Origin: Ricordea florida
Lineage: Eukaryota > Cnidaria > Anthozoa > Corallimorpharia > Ricordeidae
Length of the DNA: 64,000 nucleotides
Reading direction: 5' to 3'
Assembly (NCBI GenBank): GCA_949710005.1
Contig: OX453279.1
Span: forward strand, 10,400,378 to 10,464,377
The notes under the pieces are model-generated. The model was not told where the DNA came from. It did no database searches and saw only the letters and a list, made by a program, of their open reading frames with translations. A program made the position numbers and the translations under genes. This document shows positions 54,549 through 64,000 of this stretch, piece by piece (positions within the stretch are counted from its first letter, which is position 1; the number at the start of each line of letters is the position of its first letter).

Positions 54549-55146
54549 TTACCAAGATGTTGCCCTTTCGTAATTACTAAGAATCTGCAAAGTTTTAGAA
54601 TTGCAAAGGTTCCGTAGGCCGACGTATAAGATATCTTTTATTTTAGGGCATATAGGCAATTGGTCGAGGTGCGCATGCGTAGTAACTAAAACTAGTTTCC
54701 TTAAATCACATGGAAATCTAATCGTTGCAATTAAAATTTTATTCGTCATCCAAAGCTGAGTCTATATCCTACTATAACATATAGATAAAACATCCAAAAT
54801 GATTCCATAACTTACCCTCCTAGATGACGGTCTTTCTGCCCATACAATCTCTTATATGGTTTCTTGACAAAAAATCTATAAGGCTGAGCTTCCTTGCAAC
54901 CATCTCTTGGTATTTGTTTCTTGTCTTCAAAAATGACTATAATCACGACATAAAATGCATTTTAAATTACATATTAAATGCTACAAGATGGTAAAAATTG
55001 CATGTTCATCACTAATCTGTGTAATTAAGACTTATCAGAAGAACTTTGCTACTGTCTGAGCAGTATGCTGTAGAGTTAGCTGCCTTAAGCAAATATCTTA
55101 AAAGCCAAAATACAATACGATTGCGAATTACTATCAATTTGATTTC
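54549..55146. repeat. Variant monomer with a 3-bp deletion
   Basis: This monomer reads gacgtataagatatc near 54621 where relatives read gacgtatgataagatatc, a 3-bp loss. It also has gttccgtagg near 54609. At 598 bp it ties for the shortest monomer. Its +9,603 counterpart would start at 64152, outside the window. Confidence 0.85.
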
Positions 55147-55893
55147 TTACCTAGATGTTGCCCTTTCGTAATTAGTAAAAATCTGCAAAGTTTTAAAATT
55201 GCAAAGATTCGGTAGGTCGACGTATGATAGAATATCTTTCATTTTAAGGCATATAGGCAATTGGTCGAAGTGCGCATGCGTAGTAACTAAAAGTAGTTTC
55301 CTTAAATCACATGGAAATCTAATCGCTGCAGTTAAAGTTTTATTCGTCATCAAAAGCTGAGTCTATATCCTAGTATAACATATAGATAAAACATTCAAAA
55401 TGATGCGATAACTTACCCCCTTAGATGACGGTCCTTCTGCCCATACAATCTCTTATCTGTTTTTTTTGCAAAAATTCTATAAGGCTTAGCTTTCTTGCAA
55501 CCATCTCTTGGTATTGTCTCTTGTCTTAAAAAATGACTACAATCACGAGATAAAATGCATTTTAAATTACATTTTAAATGCTACAAGGTGGTAAAAATTG
55601 CATGTTCATCACTAATCTGTGTAATAAAGACTTATCAGATGAACTTTGGTACTGTCTGAGCAGTATGCTATAGAATTAGCTGCCTTAAGCAAATATCTTG
55701 ACAGCCAAAATACAATACGATTGCGAATTACTATCAATTTGATTTCTTACCAAGATGTTGCCCTTTCGTAATTACTAAGAATCTGCAAAGTTTTAGAATT
55801 GCAAAGATTCGGTAGGCCGACGTATGATAAGATATCTTTTATTTTAGGGCATATAGGCAATTGGTCGAGGTGCGCATGCGTAGTAACTAAAAG

Positions 55894-58294
55894 TAGTTTC
55901 CTTAAATCACATGGAAATCTAATCGTTGCAATTAAAATTTTATTCGTCATCCAAAGCTGAGTCTATATCCTACTATAACATATAGATAAAACATCCAAAA
56001 TGATTCCATAACTTACCCTCCTAGATGACGGTCTTTCTGCCCATACAATCTCTTATATGGTTTTTTGACTAAAAATCTATAAGGCTGAGCTTCCTTGCAA
56101 CCATCTCTTGGTATTTGTTTCTTGTCTTCAAAAATGACTATAATCACGACATAAAATGCATTTTAAATTACATATTAAATGCTACAAGATGGTAAAAATT
56201 GCATGTTCATCACTAATCTGTGTAATTAAGACTTATCAGAAGAACTTTGGTACTGTCTGAGCAGTATGCTATAGAGTTAGCTGCCTTAAGCAAATATCTT
56301 AACAGCCAAAATACAATACGATATCGAATTACTATCAATTTGATTTCTTACCTAGATGTTGCCCTTTCGTAATTAGTAAAAAGCTGCAAAGTTTTAGAAT
56401 TGCAAAGATTCGGTAGGCCGACGTATGGTAAAATATCTTTAATTTTAAGGCATATAGGCAATTGGTCGAAGTGCGCATGCGTAGTAACTAAAAGTAGTTT
56501 CCTTAAATCACATGGAAATCTAATTGCTGCAGTTAAAATTTTATTCGTCATTCAAAGCTGAGTCTATATCCTACTATAACATATAGATAAATCATTCAAA
56601 ATGATTCGATAACTTACCCCCTTAGATGACGGTCCTTCTGCCCATACAATCTCTTATCTGTTTTTTTTGCAAAAATTCTATAAGGCTTAGCTTTCTTGCA
56701 ACCATCTCTTGGTATTGTCTCTTGTCTTAAAAAATGACTACAATCACGAGATAAAATGCATTTTAAATTACATTTTAAATGCTACAAGATGGTAAAAATT
56801 GCATGTTCATCACTAATCTGTGTAATAAAGACTTATCAGATAAACTTTGGTACTGTCTCAGCAGTATGCTATAGAATTAGCTGCCTTAAGCAAATATCTT
56901 GACAGCCAAAATACAATACGATTGCGAATTACTATCAATTTGATTTCTTACCTAGATGTTGCCCTTTCGTAATTAGTAAAAATCTGCAAAGTTTCAGAAT
57001 TGCAAAGATTCGGTAGGCCGACGTATGATAGAATATCTTTCATTTTAAGGCATATAGGCAATTGGTCGAAGTGCGCATGCGTAGTAACTAAAACTAGTTT
57101 CCTTAAATCACATGGAAATCTAATCGTTGCAATTAAAATTTTATTCGTCATCCAAAGCTGAGTCTATATCCTACTATAACATATAGATAAAACATCCAAA
57201 ATGATTCCATAACTTACCCTCCTAGATGACGGTCTTTCTGCCCATACAATCTCTTATATGGTTTTTTGACTAAAAATCTATAAGGCTGAGCTTCCTTGCA
57301 ACCATCTCTTGGTATTTGTTTCTTGTCTTCAAAAATGACTATAATCACGACATAAAATGCATTTTAAATTACATATTAAATGCTACAAGATGGTAAAAAT
57401 TGCATGTTCATCACTAATCTGTGTAATTAAGACTTATCAGAAGAACTTTGGTACTGTCTGAGCAGTATGCTATAGAGTTAGCTGCCTTAAGCAAATATCT
57501 TAACAGCCAAAATACAATACGATATCGAATTACTATCAATTTGATTTCTTACCTAGATGTTGCCCTTTCGTAATTAGTAAAAAGCTGCAAAGTTTTAGAA
57601 TTGCAAAGATTCGGTAGGCCGACGTATGATAGAATATCTTTAATTTTAAGGCATATAGGCAATTGGTCGAAGTGCGCATGCGTAGTAACTAAAAGTAGTT
57701 TCCTTAAATCACATGGAAATCTAATTGCTGCAGTTAAAATTTTATTCGTCATTCAAAGCTGAGTCTATATCCTACTATAACATATAGATAAATCATTCAA
57801 AATGATTCGATAACTTACCCCCTTAGATGACGGTCCTTCTGCCCATACAATCTCTTATCTGTTTTTTTTGCAAAAATTCTATAAGGCTTAGCTTTCTTGC
57901 AACCATCTCTTGGTATTGTCTCTTGTCTTAAAAAATGACTACAATCACGAGATAAAATGCATTTTAAATTACATTTTAAATGCTACAAGATGGTAAAAAA
58001 TGCATGTTCATCACTAATCTGTGTAATAAAGACTTATCAGATGAACTTTGGGACTGTCTCAGCAGTATGCTATAGAATTAGCTGCCTAAGCAAATATCTT
58101 GACAGCCAAAATACAATACGATTGCGAATTACTATTAATTTGATTTCTTACCTAGATGTTGCCCTTTCGTAATTAGTAAAAATCTGCAAAGTTTCAGAAT
58201 TGCAAAGATTCGGTAGGCCGACGTATGATAGAATATCTTTCATTTTAAGGCATATAGGCAATTGGTCGAAGTGCGCATGCGTAGTAACTAAAAC
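55894..58294. repeat. Four-monomer unit D inside the second 9.6-kb unit, copy 1
   Basis: Exact positional counterpart of 46291-48691 at +9,603 bp, retaining its private variants (ggtaaaaaatgc near 57991, ttgggactg near 58049). The 2.4-kb duplication and these mutations therefore predate the 9.6-kb duplication. Confidence 0.9.
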
Positions 58295-60726
58295 TAGTTT
58301 CCTTAAATCACATGGAAATCTAATCGTTGCAATTAAAATTTTATTCGTCATCCAAAGCTGAGTCTATATCCTACTATAACATATAGATAAAACATCCAAA
58401 ATGATTCCATAACTTACCCTCCTAGATGACGGTCTTTCTGCCCATACAATCTCTTATATGGTTTTTTGACTAAAAATCTATAAGGCTGAGCTTCCTTGCA
58501 ACCATCTCTTGGTATTTGTTTCTTGTCTTCAAAAATGACTATAATCACGACATAAAATGCATTTTAAATTACATATTAAATGCTACAAGATGGTAAAAAT
58601 TGCATGTTCATCACTAATCTGTGTAATTAAGACTTATCAGAAGAACTTTGGTACTGTCTGAGCAGTATGCTATAGAGTTAGCTGCCTTAAGCAAATATCT
58701 TAACAGCCAAAATACAATACGATATCGAATTACTATCAATTTGATTTCTTACCTAGATGTTGCCCTTTCGTAATTAGTAAAAAGCTGCAAAGTTTTAGAA
58801 TTGCAAAGATTCGGTAGGCCGACGTATGGTAAAATATCTTTAATTTTAAGGCATATAGGCAATTGGTCGAAGTGCGCATGCGTAGTAACTAAAAGTAGTT
58901 TCCTTAAATCACATGGAAATCTAATTGCTGCAGTTAAAATTTTATTCGTCATTCAAAGCTGAGTCTATATCCTACTATAACATATAGATAAATCATTCAA
59001 AATGATTCGATAACTTACCCCCTTAGATGACGGTCCTTCTGCCCATACAATCTCTTATCTGTTTTTTTTGCAAAAATTCTATAAGGCTTAGCTTTCTTGC
59101 AACCATCTCTTGGTATTGTCTCTTGTCTTAAAAAATGACTACAATCACGAGATAAAATGCATTTTAAATTACATTTTAAATGCTACAAGATGGTAAAAAT
59201 TGCATGTTCATCACTAATCTGTGTAATAAAGACTTATCAGATAAACTTTGGTACTGTCTCAGCAGTATGCTATAGAATTAGCTGCCTTAAGCAAATATCT
59301 TGACAGCCAAAATACAATACGATTGCGAATTACTATCAATTTGATTTCTTACCTAGATGTTGCCCTTTCGTAATTAGTAAAAATCTGCAAAGTTTCAGAA
59401 TTGCAAAGATTCGGTAGGCCGACGTATGATAGAATATCTTTCATTTTAAGGCATATAGGCAATTGGTCGAAGTGCGCATGCGTAGTAACTAAAACTAGTT
59501 TCCTTAAATCACATGGAAATCTAATCGTTGCAATTAAAATTTTATTCGTCATCCAAAGCTGAGTCTATATCCTACTATAACATATAGATAAAACATCCAA
59601 AATGATTCCATAACTTACCCTCCTAGATGACGGTCTTTCTGCCCATACAATCTCTTATATGGTTTTTTGACTAAAAATCTATAAGGCTGAGCTTCCTTGC
59701 AACCATCTCTTGGTATTTGTTTCTTGTCTTCAAAAATGACTATAATCACGACATAAAATGCATTTTAAATTACATATTAAATGCTACAAGATGGTAAAAA
59801 TTGCATGTTCATCACTATTCTGTGTAATTAAGACTTATCAGAAGAACTTTGGTACTGTCTGAGCAGTATGCTATAGAGTTAGCTGCCTTAAGCAAATATC
59901 TTAACAGCCAAAATACAATACGATATCGAATTACTATCAATTTGATTTCTTACCTAGATGTTGCCCTTTCGTAATTAGTAAAAAGCTGCAAAGTTTTAGA
60001 ATTGCAAAGATTCGGTAGGCCGACGTATGATAGAATATCTTTAATTTTAAGGCATATAGGCAATTGGTCGAAGTGCGCATGCGTAGTAACTAAAAGTAGT
60101 TTCCTTAAATCACATGGAAATCTAATTGCTGCAGTTAAAATTTTATTCGTCATTCAAAGCTGAGTCTATATCCTACTATAACATATAGATAAATCATTCA
60201 AAATGATTCGATAACTTACCCCCTTAGATGACGGTCCTTCTGCCCATACAATCTCTTATCTGTTTTTTTTGCAAAAATTCTATAAGGCTTAGCTTTCTTG
60301 CAACCATCTCTTGGTATTGTCTCTTGTCTTAAAAAATGACTACAATCACGAGATAAAATGCATTTTAAATTACATTTTAAATGCTACAAGATGGTAAAAA
60401 TTGCATGTTCATCACTAATCTGTGTAATAAAGACTTATCAGATGAACTTTGGTACTGTCTCAGCAGTATGCTATAGAATTAGCTGCCTAAGCAAATATCT
60501 TGACAGCCAAAATACAATACGATTGCGAATTACTATTAATTTGATTTCTTACCTAGATGTTGCCCTTTCGTAATTAGTAAAAATCTGCAAAGTTTCAGAA
60601 TTGCAAAGATTCGGTAGGCCGACGTATGATAGAATATCTTTCATTTTAAGGCATATAGGCAATTGGTCGAAGTGCGCATGCGTAGTAACTAAAACTAGTT
60701 TCCTTAAATCACATGGAAATCTAATC
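58295..60726. repeat. Four-monomer unit D inside the second 9.6-kb unit, copy 2
   Basis: Counterpart of 48692-51123 at +9,603 bp, including ctattctgtg near 59816 and atcattgcaattc near 60723. Confidence 0.9.
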
Positions 60727-63550
60727 ATTGCAATTCAAATTTTATTCGTCATCCAAAGCTGAGTCTATATCCTACTATAACATATAGATAAAACATCCAA
60801 AAATATTCGATAACTTACCCTCCTAGATGATGGTCCTTCTGCCCATAAAATCTCTTATATGGTTTTTGACAAAAATCTATAAGGCTGAGCTTCCTCCCAA
60901 CCATCTCTTGGTATTTTTTTCTTGTCTTCAAAAATGACTATAATCACGACATAAAATGCATTTTAAATTACATATTAAATGCTACAAGATGGTAAAAATT
61001 GCATGTTCATCACTAATCTGTGTAATTAAGACTTATCAGAAGAACGTTGGTACTGTCTGAGCAGTATGCTATAGAGTTAGCTGCCTTAAGCAAATATCTT
61101 AACAGCCAAAATACAATAAGATATCGAATTACTATCAATTTGATTTCTTACCTAGATGTTGCCCTTTCGTAATTAGTAAAAATCTGCAAAGTTTTAGAAT
61201 TGCAAAGATTCGGTAGGCCGACGTATGATAGAATATCTTTAATTTTAAGGCATATAGGCAATTGGTCGAAGTGCGCATGCGTAGTAACTAAAAGTAGTTT
61301 CCTTAAATCACATGGAAATCTAATTGCTGCAGTTAAAATTTTATTCGTCATTCAAAGCTGAGTCTATATCCTAGTATAACATATAGATAAAACATTCAAA
61401 ATGATGCGATAACTTACCCCCTTAGATGACGGTCCTTCTGCCCATACAATCTCTTATCTGTTTTTTTTGCAAAAATTCTATAAGGCTTAGCCTTCTTGCA
61501 ACCATCTCTTGGTATTGTCTCTTGTCTTAAAAAATGACTACAATCACGAGATAAAATGCATTTTAAATTACATTTTAAATGCTACAAGATGGTAAAAATT
61601 GCATGTTCATCACTAATCTGTGTAATAAAGACTTATCAGATGAACTTTGGTACTGTCTGAGCAGTATGCTATAGAATTAGCTGCCTTAAGCAAATATCTT
61701 GACAGCCAAAATACAATACGATTGCGAATTACTATCAATTTGATTTCTTACCAAGATGTTGCCCTTTCGTAATTACTAAGAATCTGCAAAGTTTTAGAAT
61801 TGCAAAGATTCGGTAGGCCGACGTATGATAAGATATCTTTTATTTTAGGGCATATAGGCAATTGGTCGAAGTGCGCATGCGTAGTAACTAAAAGTAGTTT
61901 ACTTAAATCACATGGAAATCTAATCGTTGCAATTAAAATTTTATTCGTCATTCAAAGCTGAGTCTATATCCTACTATAACATATAGATAAAACATCCAAA
62001 ATGATTCCATAACTTACCCTCCTAGATGACGGTCTTTCTGCCCATACAATCTCTTATATGGTTTTTTGACAAAAAATCTATAAGGCTGAGCTTCCTTGCA
62101 ACCATCTCTTGGTATTTGTTTCTTGTCTTCAAAAATGACTATAATCACGACATAAAATGCATTTTAAATTACATATTAAATGCTACAAGATGGTAAAAAT
62201 TGCATGTTCATCACTAATCTGTGTAATAAAGACTTATCAGATAAACTTTGGTACTGTCTGAGGAGTATGCTATAGAATTAGCTGCCTTAAGCAAATATCT
62301 TGACAGCCAAAATACAATACGATTGCGAATTACTATCAATTTGATTTCTTACCTAGATGTTGCCCTTTCGTAATTAGTAAAAATCTGCAAAGTTTCAGAA
62401 TTGCAAAGATTCGGTAGGCCGACGTATGATAGAATATCTTTCATTTTAAGGCATATAGGCAATTGGTCGAGGTGCGCATGCGTAGTAACTAAAACTAGTT
62501 TCCTTAAATCACATGGAAATCTAATCGTTGCAATTAAAATTTTATTCGTCATCCAAAGCTGAGTCTATATCCTACTATAACATATAGATAAAACATCCAA
62601 AATGATTCCATAACTTACCCTCCTAGATGACGGTCTTTCTGCCCATACAATCTCTTATATGGTTTTTTGACAAAAAATCTATAAGGCTGAGCTTCCTTGC
62701 AACCATCTCTTGGTATTTGTTTCTTGTCTTCAAAAATGACTATAATCACGACATAAAATGCATATTAAATTACATATTAAATGCTACAAGATGGTAAAAA
62801 TTGCATGTTCATCACTAATCTGTGTAATTAAGACTTATCAGAAGAACGTTGGTACTGTCTGAGCAGTATGCTATAGAGTTAGCTGCCTTAAGCAAATATC
62901 TTAACAGCCAAAATACAATAAGATATCGAATTACTATCAATTTGATTTCTTACCTAGATGTTGCCCTTTCGTAATTAGTAAAAATCTGCAAAGTTTTAGA
63001 ATTGCAAAGATTCGGTAGGCCGACGTATGATAGAATATCTTTAATTTTAAGGCATATAGGCAATTGGTCGAAGTGCGCATGCGTAGTAACTAAAACTAGT
63101 TTCCTTAAATCACATGGAAATCTAATCGTTGCAATTAAAATTTTATTCGTCATCCAAAGCTGAGTCTATATCCTACTATAACATATAGATAAATCATTCA
63201 AAATGATTCCATAACTTACCCTCCTAGATGACGGTCTTTCTGCCCATACATTCTCTTATATGGTTTTTTGACAAAAAATCTATAAGGCTGAGCTTCCTTG
63301 CAACCATCTCTTGGTATTTGTTTCTTGTCTTCAAAAATGACTATAATCACGACATAAAATGCATTTTAAATTACATATTAAATGCTACAAGATGGTAAAA
63401 ATTGCATGTTCATCATTAATCTGTGTAATTAAGACTTATCAGAAGAACGTTGGTACTGTCTGAGCAGTATGCTATAGAGTTAGCTGCCTTAAGCAAATAT
63501 CTTAACAGCCAAAATACAATAAGATATCGAATTACTATCAATTTGATTTC

Positions 63551-64000
63551 TTACCTAGATGTTGCCCTTTCGTAATTAGTAAAAATCTGCAAAGTTTTAG
63601 AATTGCAAAGATTCGGTAGGCCGACGTATGATAGAATATCTTTAATTATAAGGCATATAGGCAATTGGTCGAAGTGCGCATGCGTAGTAACTAAAAGTAG
63701 TTTCCTTAAATCACATGGAAATCTAATTGCTGCAGTTAAAATTTTATTCGTCATTCAAAGCTGAGTCTATATCCTAGTATAACATATAGATAAAACATTC
63801 AAAATGATGCGATAACTTACCCCCTTAGATGACGGTCCTTCTGCCCATACAATCTCTTATCTGTTTTTTTTTGCAAAAATTCTATAAGGCTTAGCTTTCT
63901 TGCAACCATCTCTTGGTATTGTCTTTTGTCTTAAAAAATGACTACAATCACGAGATAAAATGCATTTTAAATTACATTTTAAATGCTACAAGATGGTAAA
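63551..64000. repeat. Partial satellite monomer at right window edge
   Basis: The last 450 bases are the left three quarters of a monomer. They match 53948-54397 at the 9,603-bp offset, including private variants such as aattataagg (63645 versus 54042) and gtcttttgtc near 63921. The array continues past the right edge. Confidence 0.95.

Larger units (their letters stand above)
45750..55352. repeat. 16-monomer higher-order unit, copy 1 (9,603 bp)
   Basis: Every monomer from 46144 to 53948 has a counterpart exactly 9,603 bp to the right. Diagnostic variants retained at the same offset include caaggtggta (45984), ggtaaaaaatgc (48388), ttgggactg (48446), gcctaagc (48482), ctattctgtg (50213), ctcccaacc (51291), gtatttttttc (51308), gcatattaaat (53158) and catacattctc (53642). 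I found no mismatch among the sites compared. The left boundary is set by tcattcaaag (45749) versus tcatcaaaag (55352). Confidence 0.93.
1..64000. repeat. Satellite DNA array, ~600-bp monomer, ~106.7 copies head-to-tail
   Basis: The same roughly 600-bp sequence recurs in one orientation across the entire window. Using the first t of the motif ttacc[t/a]agatgttgcc as landmark, monomers start at 582, 1181, 1782, 2382, 2980, 3581, 4181, 4780, 5380, 5979, 6579, 7178, 7777, 8376, 8975, 9574, 10176, 10775, 11374, 11973, 12572, 13171, 13771, 14372, 14971, 15570, 16170, 16771, 17370, 17969, 18568, 19167, 19766, 20366, 20967, 21568, 22167, 22766, 23365, 23964, 24563, 25162, 25761, 26360, 26959, 27558, 28157, 28756, 29356, 29957, 30556, 31155, 31754, 32353, 32952, 33552, 34151, 34750, 35349, 35948, 36547, 37147, 37748, 38349, 38948, 39547, 40146, 40745, 41344, 41945, 42545, 43144, 43744, 44345, 44945, 45544, 46144, 46745, 47345, 47946, 48545, 49146, 49746, 50347, 50946, 51545, 52145, 52746, 53347, 53948, 54549, 55147, 55747, 56348, 56948, 57549, 58148, 58749, 59349, 59950, 60549, 61148, 61748, 62349, 62950 and 63551. 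The landmark is arbitrary; no biological start is implied. No unique sequence, gene or mobile element interrupts the array, and both ends run off the window. Confidence 0.99.
55353..64000. repeat. 16-monomer higher-order unit, copy 2 (8,648 bp visible)
   Basis: Second tandem copy of the 9,603-bp unit, truncated by the window end; the full unit would end near 64955. Apparent identity to copy 1 over 8.6 kb means either a very recent duplication, active homogenisation, or an assembly artefact. Confidence 0.93.

Noticed and set aside
1..64000. CRISPR array or other prokaryotic direct-repeat locus
   Set aside because: The repeating unit is about 600 bp with no short repeat/spacer alternation and no neighbouring cas genes. 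The whole unit is repeated, not a repeat separated by unique spacers.
1..64000. Tandem gene family (rDNA, 5S, histone or small-protein genes)
   Set aside because: No rRNA or histone-like sequence is recognisable, and the only recurrent frame is short, often disrupted and drifting at the amino-acid level.
1..64000. Telomeric repeat or subtelomeric junction
   Set aside because: No short telomere-type tandem repeat is present anywhere in the window.

Overview
The whole 64 kb window is one uninterrupted tandem array of a roughly 600-bp satellite monomer in a single orientation. I count 105 complete monomers between a fixed landmark at 582 and the same landmark at 63551 (mean spacing 599.7 bp, range 598-602), plus partial monomers at both edges (1-581 and 63551-64000). 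I see no credible protein gene, tRNA, rRNA, transposon, CRISPR array or unique-sequence island. No indel between monomers exceeds about 3 bp. A long, homogenised, gene-free array of this kind points to eukaryotic constitutive heterochromatin (centromeric, pericentromeric or subtelomeric). The species cannot be identified from the sequence. A hand count of one monomer (601-1200) gives about 34% GC and 16 CpG dinucleotides, against about 17 expected from composition. CpG is therefore not depleted, which fits a genome without heavy CpG methylation (many insects and other invertebrates) better than a vertebrate or plant satellite. That is inference, not identification.

The array is organised on several levels. 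(1) Monomers fall into families defined by linked variants, and the distal part of the monomer often alternates between two types, so the basic higher-order unit is a dimer of about 1.2 kb. The alternation is strict from about 38.3 to 52.1 kb and broken elsewhere. (2) Four-monomer blocks of 2.396-2.401 kb were tandemly duplicated at least four separate times (about 11.9-16.7, 22.9-28.1, 41.6-46.8 and 46.3-51.1 kb). (3) A block of about 9.8 kb at 14.33-24.10 kb recurs at 27.52-40.89 kb. The second copy carries an extra internal six-monomer (3,595-bp) tandem duplication, which explains why the offset changes from 13,186 to 16,781 bp. (4) A 16-monomer unit of 9,603 bp at 45.750-55.352 kb is repeated from 55.353 kb to beyond the right edge, with no difference found at any diagnostic site I compared.

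Layout: 1-11.9 kb, irregular dimers and a trimer duplication; 11.9-16.7 kb, first 2.4-kb doublet; 16.7-22.9 kb, mixed monomers that are the source or partner of the 27.5-40.9 kb copy; 22.9-28.1 kb, second 2.4-kb doublet; 27.5-40.9 kb, segmental copy with the nested 3.6-kb duplication; 41.6-46.8 kb, third 2.4-kb doublet; 45.75-64.0 kb, two 9.6-kb units, each holding its own internal 2.4-kb doublet. Shared private variants let several of these events be ordered in time.

The only recurrent reading frame is a 66-68 codon minus-strand ORF, open in 89 of the 106 monomers that begin at a landmark. Its variation is largely amino-acid changing, and two recurrent nonsense alleles occur, so I treat it as incidental. 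What is worth a second look is the nested amplification history, the mosaic (conversion-like) monomers, and the strongly conserved CG-rich palindromic core in every monomer as a candidate protein-binding site.
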